The notes beneath the pieces were generated by a model. It searched no databases and was not told the DNA's origin. It worked only from the letters and a program-made list of their open reading frames with translations. From a virus: a DNA stretch of 27,770 bases. The first letter of the stretch is position 1; the number at the start of each line of letters is the position of its first letter. The DNA is taken from positions 1 through 27,770 of IMG/VR virus record IMGVR_UViG_3300009068_000152. One strand, 5' to 3'. The translations under genes were made by a program, and so were the position numbers. Positions 22,531 to 27,770 of this stretch are shown one piece after another.

Positions 22531-23078
22531 GCGGCCGACTGATCGGACTCTGCGGGCCGGCGGGGGCCGGCAAGAATACCGTAGCAGAACTCCTCATCGA
22601 CTCGGATCGATGCACATTCCACCAGTTGGCCTTTGCCGACCCGATCTATGAGTGCATATCGGTGATCACAGGCATCTCAGTGGCTGGCCTCCAGCAGCGG
22701 GACGCGAAGGAAGCCGTGATCCCCTGGCTGGGCCAAAGCCCAAGGCAGATGCTTCAGACGCTTGGCACTGAGTGGGGCAGAGAGACGGTTAACTCGCAGA
22801 TTTGGATTCGGATCGCCATTGAGCGGGCCATCCCGCACCTCGCCGTGGGCCGCGGAGTCGTCATCACAGACGTTCGCTTCACCAACGAGGCCCAGGCCAT
22901 CGTCGATGCGGGAGGCGAGGTCTGGAGGGTCATTCGGCCTGGGTGGCGGTGTTTGGACGCGAACGCGGCCGCACACCAGAGCGAGGCCGGGGTCGGCGAG
23001 CAGTGGATCGCCCGAACCATCGACAACTCCGGCTCGCTGGATGACCTCAGACGGCAACTCCTCGCTGCTACAATTTAA
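22527..23078 (+). CDS. Deoxynucleoside monophosphate kinase (T4 gp1-like)
   Basis: A 183-residue protein from ATG 22527, which overlaps the phosphoesterase stop. The frame is open further upstream, but that part is a shadow of the previous gene. It has a P-loop LCGPAGAGKNTVAELL (residues 8-23), an AFADPIYECI segment, TLGTEWGRETVNSQIWIRIA and DVRFTNEAQAI, which together are characteristic of phage dNMP kinases. It would phosphorylate dNMPs to dNDPs with ATP, feeding DNA synthesis. Its placement with late tail genes, rather than a replication module, is unusual. It stops 1 nt before motif copy 4. Confidence 0.85.
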   Translation: MSGRLIGLCGPAGAGKNTVAELLIDSDRCTFHQLAFADPIYECISVITGISVAGLQQRDAKEAVIPWLGQSPRQMLQTLGTEWGRETVNSQIWIRIAIERAIPHLAVGRGVVITDVRFTNEAQAIVDAGGEVWRVIRPGWRCLDANAAAHQSEAGVGEQWIARTIDNSGSLDDLRRQLLAATI

Positions 23079-23079
23079 G

Positions 23080-23101
23080 TAGGCTACCGGCCTATATATT
23101 G
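23080..23101 (+). promoter_or_regulatory. Promoter-like bipartite motif, copy 4 (holin/fibre block)
   Basis: TAGGCTAC (23080-23087), five bases, then TATATATTG (23093-23101). It starts 1 nt after the kinase stop. A -10 at TATATT (23095-23100) would start transcription near 23107, leaving a leader of about 16 nt with GGAG (23113-23116) 6 nt before ATG 23123. Unlike copies 1, 2 and 5, this downstream gene has a normal Shine-Dalgarno. Function is inferred. Confidence 0.6.
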
Positions 23102-23122
23102 TGGTTTTCCGCGGAGTTCACG

Positions 23123-23437
23123 ATGAGCGACCCCCGTCCCTTGTCCCTTATTGAGGCCGGGTTTCGGGTGGCCGAACGATTCGGCGTCCCCGTCCTGCTT
23201 CTGGCCGTCATGGTCTGGTTCCTGCGTGACGCCGCTGTGACGCTTCACGGCACGGTTCTGGTGCCGATTGTGAAGAGCCATACAGAGTTCTTGGATTCGA
23301 CGCGGGCGACTCTGGATGAGATTGGTAAAACCCAGTTCAAGCAAGCGGAGACGCTTGACGCGATTGCCAAGGATCAGCACGAAATCAAGGCCGCCGTCGT
23401 CAAGCGGACTGGTTCGGCAGACTCTGCCAGCAACTGA
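23123..23437 (+). CDS. Small one-TM protein, candidate holin
   Basis: A 104-residue protein from ATG 23123 (GGAG 6 nt upstream). An in-frame TTG at 23099 lacks a Shine-Dalgarno and sits inside the promoter-like motif. A short N-terminus (SDPRPLSLIEAGFRVAERF) is followed by one membrane helix (residues about 20-38, GVPVLLLAVMVWFLRDAAV), then a long helical, probably coiled-coil tail (HTEFLDSTRATLDEIGKTQF and after). This shape fits phage holin-like or membrane-anchor proteins, but no lysin gene is visible beside it, so the role is uncertain. Confidence 0.6.
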   Translation: MSDPRPLSLIEAGFRVAERFGVPVLLLAVMVWFLRDAAVTLHGTVLVPIVKSHTEFLDSTRATLDEIGKTQFKQAETLDAIAKDQHEIKAAVVKRTGSADSASN

Positions 23438-23449
23438 CGAGGTGAGACA

Positions 23450-23815
23450 ATCGCAACCTTCAGCCAGCTTCCAGGTGTATTGGACATTCTCGCGGTACAC
23501 GGCGACGAAGTGAACGTCGCAATTTCGCTCGGCCGGGACGTTACTAGCTACTCCTGGGAGAGCTACGTTTACCAGAGCGACACGACCACGGCTGGCGGCG
23601 GTGCTGGCTCGCTCTCGGGCATCGGCACCACGGTAACGCAGCCGACCATCGGCATCTCCAACGCCTCAACTGGGGCGCTGGTGATCGGCCTAAACGAGAC
23701 GCAGACGAATCTCCTTTCGCCGGGGACGACCTACCGCTGGTATCTGCGGTGGATTTCGCCAACGGCCATCACCCGCACGATCATTAGCGGAAGCGTCACG
23801 GCGGTAGCCCCATGA
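23450..23815 (+). CDS. Small beta protein of adhesion cassette 1, probable AUC start
   Basis: The frame is open from 23438 and gives 121 residues from ATC 23450: IATFSQLPGVLDILAVHGDE, then VNVAISLGRDVTSYSWESYVY. A GAGGTGAG (23439-23446) ends 3 nt before this ATC, while the alternative TTG at 23480 has no Shine-Dalgarno. The paralogue at 26712 begins STYSVLPGTMNLAFKRAGDF, so the alignment demands the N-terminus beginning near ATC. The C-terminus (LSPGTTYRWYLRWISPTAITRTIISGSV) matches the paralogue's ALASGTYGWQLDWVAPGSVQRTALTGTV. The fold looks Ig-like, a BppU-type small virion domain perhaps. Its stop overlaps the fibre ATG by 4 nt. Confidence 0.7.
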   Translation: MATFSQLPGVLDILAVHGDEVNVAISLGRDVTSYSWESYVYQSDTTTAGGGAGSLSGIGTTVTQPTIGISNASTGALVIGLNETQTNLLSPGTTYRWYLRWISPTAITRTIISGSVTAVAP

Positions 23816-26238
23816 GCGAAATATCCGTCGTCGTCGTCGGATCGACGAGTATTTCAAGCACCGTGGGTAACGGCGACTCGGTCAGCGTCAATGTCGGCGA
23901 CCAGACCATCGGCGGCGGCAACGGAGCCGCGGCGACCGTACAAGTCGGCACGGTCACGACGCTCGGAACTACGGCGTCCGCATCCGTTGTGAATTCTGGC
24001 ACGTCCTATGCAGCCAAGCTGGATTTTGGATTGCCGCGCGGGCTGACGGGGGCAACCGGCCCCGCAAACTCGCTGTCCATTGGCAGCGTGACGACTGGAG
24101 CCACGGCGGCCGTCACTATCAGCGGCTCGGCACCATCGCAGACTCTCGCTTTTGTCCTTCAGCCGGGTGCTGCCGGTTCAGCCGGCCCCGCAAATTCTCT
24201 GTCGGTGGCAAGCGTGACGACGGGGACAACTGCGGCCGTGAGCATAAGCGGAACCGCACCCTCTCAGACTCTGTCTTTCGTGCTTCAGCCAGGGCCGACT
24301 GGAAATTCTGGGCCAGCCAATTCTATATCTATCGGCAGCGTCACCACCGGAACAACGGCTGCTGTCAGCATTAGCGGCACAGCACCGTCTCAGTCGCTCT
24401 CGTTCGTACTCCCAGCGGGGCCGGCGAACTTGCTATCCATCGGGAGCGTCACCACCGGAACAACGGCAGCGGTGAGCATTAGCGGAACCGCACCCTCTCA
24501 GACTCTGTCTTTCGTACTTCAGCCAGGGCCTGCCGGTGCCTCTGGCAGTACGAATATGTCCGACGCCACGCCAGCGGCACTGGGCACGGCGGCGGCTGGC
24601 ACCTCAAGCCTCGCCAGCAGAAGTGACCACGTTCATTCGCTGCCGACGATTTCGTATACGGCCTTGAGTAACGTGCCAACGTCTTTCTCGCCGGCCACCC
24701 ACACGCAGACCGCAAGCACCATAAGTGACTTCGCGGTTGAGGTGGCAAAGATCGGGAACGTGCTGTCGGTCAACGGGCTTACGGGCGCTGTGACGATCAC
24801 GGCCGGCGGCGGCACTTCTGGGGCATCGCTATCAAGCGCTACCCCGCAGCCACTCGGAACTGCTGCGCCTGGAACGTCAAGCCTTGCCTCTCGAGACGAT
24901 CACGTTCATTTGCTGCCTACGATTTCCTATACGGCACTGAGCAATGTGCCGACGAGTTTCTCGCCGGCCACCCATACCCAAACCGCAAGCACCATCAGCG
25001 ACTTCGCCACCCAGTCCGCCCTATACGGCCCGGTCACCTCAGTGGCGACGAGGACGGGCGCTATCACGCTGGTTAAGGGCGACGTGGGGTTGGGCAGCGT
25101 CGATAACGTCGCCGACGCAAGTAAGCCCGTCTCGACCGCCCAGGCGGCCGCTGACGCTGCCGTGCAGGCATACTCTATTCAGAGAACAAACCACACTGGA
25201 TCGCAGCTTGCGGCGACAATCAGCGACTTCGCCACCCAGTCCGCTCTCTATGGCCCGGTCACCTCAGTGGCGACGAGGACTGGGGATATTACGCTCGTCA
25301 AGGGCGACGTGGGGCTGGGCAACGTCGATAATGTCGCAGACGCAAGCAAGCCTGTCTCGACGGCCCAAGCCGCCGCAGACGCTGCCGTGCAGGCGTATTC
25401 GATCCAACGAACAAACCACACTGGATCGCAGCTTGCGGCGACAATTAGCGACTTCGCTGCTCAATCGGCCCTCTACGGCCCAGTCACGTCGGTGGCTTCG
25501 CGTACAGGCGCTGTGTCACTGACCAAGTCAGACGTGGGCTTGAGCGCGGTCGATAACGTAGCCGACGCCAGCAAGCCCGTTTCGACGGCTCAAGCGGCTG
25601 CGGACGCCGCGGTGCAGGCATACTCCATTCAGAGAACAAACCACACTGGATCGCAGCTTGCATCGACTATCAGCGACTTCGCTACCCAATCCGCCCTCTA
25701 CGGCCCGGTCACGTCGGTGGCGTCGAAGACCGGGGCCGTCTCGCTTGTTAAGGGCGACGTGGGGTTGGGCAGCGTCGATAACGTGGCCGACGCCAGTAAA
25801 CCCGTTTCGACGGCTCAAGCGGCTGCGGACGCTGCCGTGCAGGCATTTGCGATCCAGCGTGCGAATCACACTGGCACCCAAGCCTCGAGCACAGTTTCCG
25901 GCCTCGCCACAATCGCCACATCGGGGTCGGCAAGTGATTTGAGTACGGGCACGGTTCCTGCCGGCCGAATCCCCGCAGCCACAAACTCAAGTATCGGCGG
26001 CGTGATCGTCGGCACTGGTTTGGCTGTCAGTAGTGGCACCATCAGTGCGAACGTAGTCAGCGTTCAAGGCAGGACGGGCACGGTGACAATCACGACGACT
26101 GAGTTGTCGGCCGTGACCAGCATCGTGTCCGGCATTACCGGCGCGAACGCGGTGACGAATGTCGTCTACCTCACCGCCGCGGCGTATGCGGCGCTTGGCA
26201 CAAAGTCGTCCACGACGCTGTATGTCGTTTCGGGGTGA
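23812..26238 (+). CDS. Repetitive tail fibre, adhesion cassette 1
   Basis: An 808-residue Ser/Thr/Ala/Gly/Val-rich fibre. Order: N-terminal region with VVVVGSTSISSTVGNG; four GPANxLSIGSVTTGTTAAVSI-type units with collagen-like Gly-Pro turns (about residues 83-240); two 91-residue-spaced units with ATPxxLGTAAxGTSSLASRxDHVH, whose HVH triplets resemble metal-binding HxH of phage fibres (about 250-400); four 75-residue units with ALYGPVTSVATRTG, LVKGDVGLGxVDNVADASKP and AAADAAVQAYSIQRTNHTGSQ (394-693); and a C-terminal AAYAALGTKSSTTLYVVS ending like the YLTQAAYDALxxKDPNTLY motif of other fibres. Probably a trimeric receptor-binding stalk. No chaperone is apparent. Confidence 0.85.
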   Translation: MSEISVVVVGSTSISSTVGNGDSVSVNVGDQTIGGGNGAAATVQVGTVTTLGTTASASVVNSGTSYAAKLDFGLPRGLTGATGPANSLSIGSVTTGATAAVTISGSAPSQTLAFVLQPGAAGSAGPANSLSVASVTTGTTAAVSISGTAPSQTLSFVLQPGPTGNSGPANSISIGSVTTGTTAAVSISGTAPSQSLSFVLPAGPANLLSIGSVTTGTTAAVSISGTAPSQTLSFVLQPGPAGASGSTNMSDATPAALGTAAAGTSSLASRSDHVHSLPTISYTALSNVPTSFSPATHTQTASTISDFAVEVAKIGNVLSVNGLTGAVTITAGGGTSGASLSSATPQPLGTAAPGTSSLASRDDHVHLLPTISYTALSNVPTSFSPATHTQTASTISDFATQSALYGPVTSVATRTGAITLVKGDVGLGSVDNVADASKPVSTAQAAADAAVQAYSIQRTNHTGSQLAATISDFATQSALYGPVTSVATRTGDITLVKGDVGLGNVDNVADASKPVSTAQAAADAAVQAYSIQRTNHTGSQLAATISDFAAQSALYGPVTSVASRTGAVSLTKSDVGLSAVDNVADASKPVSTAQAAADAAVQAYSIQRTNHTGSQLASTISDFATQSALYGPVTSVASKTGAVSLVKGDVGLGSVDNVADASKPVSTAQAAADAAVQAFAIQRANHTGTQASSTVSGLATIATSGSASDLSTGTVPAGRIPAATNSSIGGVIVGTGLAVSSGTISANVVSVQGRTGTVTITTTELSAVTSIVSGITGANAVTNVVYLTAAAYAALGTKSSTTLYVVSG
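24058..24525 (+). repeat. Four tandem 42-residue units in the fibre (126, 126, 108 bp)
   Basis: Units begin at 24058, 24184, 24310 and 24418, with the core ANSLSIGSVTTGTTAAVSIS, GTAPSQTLSFVLQPG. Two stretches near 24249-24296 and 24481-24530 are nearly base-identical, which points to recent copy exchange. The fourth spacing is shorter by 18 bp, so the unit length varies in whole codons. Confidence 0.85.
24559..25011 (+). repeat. Two HVH-containing fibre units, 273 bp apart
   Basis: Copies begin at 24559 and 24832. Each encodes SxATPxxLGTAAxGTSSLAS, RxDHVHxLPTISYTALSNVP and SFSPATHTQTASTISDFA. The second half is nearly identical in protein. Another unit of this family occurs in the second fibre (SDATPLAPGAAAAGTAATAS, then RSDHRHAAP). 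Confidence 0.8.
24991..25890 (+). repeat. Four tandem 225-bp units in the fibre
   Basis: Units begin at 24991, 25216, 25441 and 25666, each exactly 225 bp (75 codons). They start at TISDFATQSALYGPV and run to the TNHTGSQLA-type end. Long runs are identical between copies, for example around 25168 and 25618, indicating recent duplication or gene conversion. Confidence 0.9.
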
Positions 26239-26241
26239 AAA

Positions 26242-26715
26242 GTGGCAATTTATCTGGGCACCGCAACACCGTCAGCGTACTACCTTGGCAGCAGTGCCGT
26301 GAGCGCAGTGTACATCGGCTCGTCGCAAGCATGGCCTGTCGTCTCAAGCGCGACTTTCTCTTCGTTCAACACAGCATGGAATGCGATTGGCTTTACGGGC
26401 AGCGGGACGAGTGCTTCGCCCTATGCAAAAACCAATTTCCAAAGTTACTCCGCGGCAGACGGTGCGCAAGCGACCGTCGTCTCTGCTGGGACTGTAAGGA
26501 TAACGGCGTCGGGCGTTGACTGCGACAATGCGTTCGTAATCTATAAAAACGGTGTAGCGGCTGATACTTACGCAGACAATTCTAGTGGAGCAGGTTTTTT
26601 GAACGGGAACGTCAACTCGACCATCACCGTCGCCGCTGGCAACGTAATAAAGCTCGGCGGAAGTTCAGACAATTTGACGTGGGGTGGCACACTATCTATC
26701 TGGTGGCAAGCATGA
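26242..26715 (+). CDS. Small YLG-repeat structural protein
   Basis: A 157-residue protein with a GTG start 3 nt after the fibre stop. The N-terminus is MAIYLGTATPSAYYLGSSAV followed by SAVYIGSSQAWP, the known short anchoring pattern (I/A-YLGxxxVxAVYLGxxxVW) of phage tail-associated proteins. The remaining 120 residues are beta-rich and end in LSIWWQA, with one TASGVDCDNAFVIYKNGV segment like a jelly-roll strand. Likely a minor adhesion or tail-tip accessory protein; family assignment uncertain. Confidence 0.7.
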   Translation: MAIYLGTATPSAYYLGSSAVSAVYIGSSQAWPVVSSATFSSFNTAWNAIGFTGSGTSASPYAKTNFQSYSAADGAQATVVSAGTVRITASGVDCDNAFVIYKNGVAADTYADNSSGAGFLNGNVNSTITVAAGNVIKLGGSSDNLTWGGTLSIWWQA

Positions 26716-27032
26716 GCACATACAGCGTCCTCCCCGGCACGATGAATCTTGCGTTCAAGCGGGCTGGGGACTTCAGCGTACTTATCGACTTCGACTTCGC
26801 CCTGACCTCATACACTGTCACGGCAAGCTTGACGAGCCTCGTCTCGAACACCGTGGTGCAGGCGTTCACGGCCTCGGTCGCCGACGCCGCCGCAGGGCAA
26901 GTCTCTGTGAGCCTCACCGACACGCAGACGGCCGCTCTCGCCTCGGGCACCTACGGATGGCAGCTTGATTGGGTGGCCCCGGGCAGCGTCCAGAGGACGG
27001 CGCTCACGGGCACCGTCGAGGTCGTCGCATGA
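26712..27032 (+). CDS. Small beta protein of adhesion cassette 2
   Basis: A 106-residue protein beginning at ATG 26712 in an ATGA overlap. It aligns with the small protein at 23450: YSVLPGTMNLAFKRAGDFSV against FSQLPGVLDILAVHGDEVNV, SYTVTASL against SYSWESYV, and a matching final GTYGWQLDWVAPGSVQRTAL against GTTYRWYLRWISPTAITRTI. It has an ordinary ATG, unlike its paralogue. Ig-like fold is inferred. It is directly followed by a fibre gene, as is its paralogue. Confidence 0.75.
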   Translation: MSTYSVLPGTMNLAFKRAGDFSVLIDFDFALTSYTVTASLTSLVSNTVVQAFTASVADAAAGQVSVSLTDTQTAALASGTYGWQLDWVAPGSVQRTALTGTVEVVA

Positions 27033-27637
27033 GCGATATCGCCGCAAACGTCGTCTCGCAGCCCATATCGGCGACGGTCAGCGGGGCTGGCGGGATCTCC
27101 GCGAGCGTCGGCTCGTCGGCTATCGGCGTGTCGGTGGGGGGCGGCATCGGGCCGCAAGGGCCGTCTGGTGACGCTGGAGGTGGCGGCGGTGCAACTCTGT
27201 CTGATGCCACGCCGCTTGCCCCAGGCGCGGCGGCTGCCGGTACGGCGGCAACGGCCTCACGATCTGATCACCGGCACGCGGCCCCCGCCATCGGCGACAT
27301 CTCTGGCTTGCAGGCAGCCATCGACGGCAAGCAGGCGGCCGGGAGCTACGCCGCTGCCTCGCACGCCTCTAGTCACGCAAGCGGTGGCTCTGATGCGCTG
27401 TCGCTCGCTGCTTCGCAGATCACTGGACTACCGACTGCTGGCACGGCCTCAACGAACTACTGTGCTGGAAATGACTCTCGTCTATCTGACTCGCGCACGC
27501 CGACTGGAACTGCCGGCGGCGACCTCACGGGGACTTACCCCAACCCGACGATTGCGGCCGGGGCCGTGATTGAGAGCGACCTAGCAAACGCAGTCCGCAA
27601 TCTGATTATTCATCCATTTCTCTTGATGGGAGGCTGA
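27029..27637 (+). CDS. Second tail fibre, adhesion cassette 2
   Basis: A 202-residue fibre from ATG 27029 (ATGA overlap). N-terminus SDIAANVVSQPISATVSGAG parallels the first fibre's N-terminus, followed by a collagen-like GPQGPSGDAGGGGGATLSDA turn, an ATPLAPGAAAAGTAATAS, RSDHRHAAP unit, GDISGLQAAIDGKQAAGSYA, ASHASSHASGGSDALSLAAS, the DSRLSDSRTPTGTA-type motif, then a GGDLTGTYPNPTIAAGAVIE segment. These are standard phage fibre motifs. It is a short version of the fibre at 23812. The frame is open upstream but that part overlaps the preceding gene. Confidence 0.8.
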   Translation: MSDIAANVVSQPISATVSGAGGISASVGSSAIGVSVGGGIGPQGPSGDAGGGGGATLSDATPLAPGAAAAGTAATASRSDHRHAAPAIGDISGLQAAIDGKQAAGSYAAASHASSHASGGSDALSLAASQITGLPTAGTASTNYCAGNDSRLSDSRTPTGTAGGDLTGTYPNPTIAAGAVIESDLANAVRNLIIHPFLLMGG

Positions 27638-27638
27638 C

Positions 27639-27770
27639 ATGGCCCAGGCACACAAAGTTCTCGGGCAGAGCAGCCCGGCGGCCACGACGCTGACAACGCT
27701 CTACACCGTGCCGTCGTCAACGCAGGCCGTCTGCTCGTCGCTGACGATCTGCAATACGGCATCCTCGGCA
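27639..27770 (+). CDS. Start of a further virion protein, truncated by the window end
   Basis: ATG 27639, 1 nt after the previous stop, with GGGAGG (27628-27633) upstream. The first 44 codons read MAQAHKVLGQSSPAATTLTT, then LYTVPSSTQAVCSSLTICNT and ASSA, open to the window edge. The LGQSSPAATTLTTLYTVPSS pattern is common in small phage virion proteins with repeated beta units. The remainder lies outside. Confidence 0.7.
   Translation, partial: MAQAHKVLGQSSPAATTLTTLYTVPSSTQAVCSSLTICNTASSA

Noticed and set aside
24991-25890. Regular 225-bp repeats considered as a CRISPR or other noncoding array
   Set aside because: The repeats are in frame, all coding, and encode known fibre-type motifs; unit length is too large and there are no unique spacers.
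26235-26519. Alternative reading frame starting at 26235
   Set aside because: It conflicts with the 26242 frame, which has the known YLG anchoring pattern and continues with an ATGA overlap into the next gene.

Overview
The window is a compact, one-strand block of late genes from a tailed double-stranded DNA phage or prophage with siphovirus-type, HK97-like architecture. Every supported gene is on the + strand and most neighbours overlap by 4 nt or sit 2-4 nt apart. Base and codon use is GC-rich, so the host is probably a GC-rich bacterium. I cannot name the host: the cysteine-rich small proteins and fibre style would fit a planctomycete-type host, but that is a weak impression. No integrase, repressor, replication gene, tRNA or attachment site is visible, so lytic versus temperate cannot be decided here.

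Layout. (a) 100-6924, packaging and head maturation: a zinc-knuckle-array HNH nuclease, P27-type small terminase, HK97-type large terminase, portal, a bacterioferritin-like four-helix protein, and a U35 prohead protease with a duplicated C-terminal domain. (b) 6931-12323, head and neck: major capsid behind a long structured leader, a probable decoration protein, a GT-A-type glycosyltransferase, a small KIRVL-type protein, the connector, the head-closure protein, an HK97 gp10-like protein and the tail terminator. (c) 12347-18106, tail: two related tail-tube-like proteins, tail assembly chaperones G and G-T joined by a -1 ribosomal frameshift, and a 1450-residue tape measure. (d) 18110-20988: four unrecognised, probably tail-tip proteins, one of them in visibly more AT-rich DNA. 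(e) 21013-23078, an enzyme island: two heavily overlapping small genes, a calcineurin-type phosphoesterase and a deoxynucleoside monophosphate kinase. (f) 23123-27770: a small one-TM protein (holin candidate), then two tandem cassettes of [small beta protein + repetitive fibre] and the start of another structural gene.

The most striking unexplained signal is a 22-bp bipartite intergenic motif, TAGGCTAC-N5-YANACWATT (with variations), at five places: before HNH, before the small terminase, before the capsid leader, before the enzyme island, and before the holin/fibre block. These are the points where the gene blocks begin, so it is probably a coordinated late-promoter family. At three sites the ATG starts 3-4 nt after the motif with no Shine-Dalgarno, which suggests leaderless mRNAs. 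Other leads are the phage ferritin-like protein beside the HK97 capsid genes, the eight-unit zinc-knuckle array on the HNH nuclease, a probable AUC start codon, a structural-module glycosyltransferase, and the duplicated adhesion cassette.
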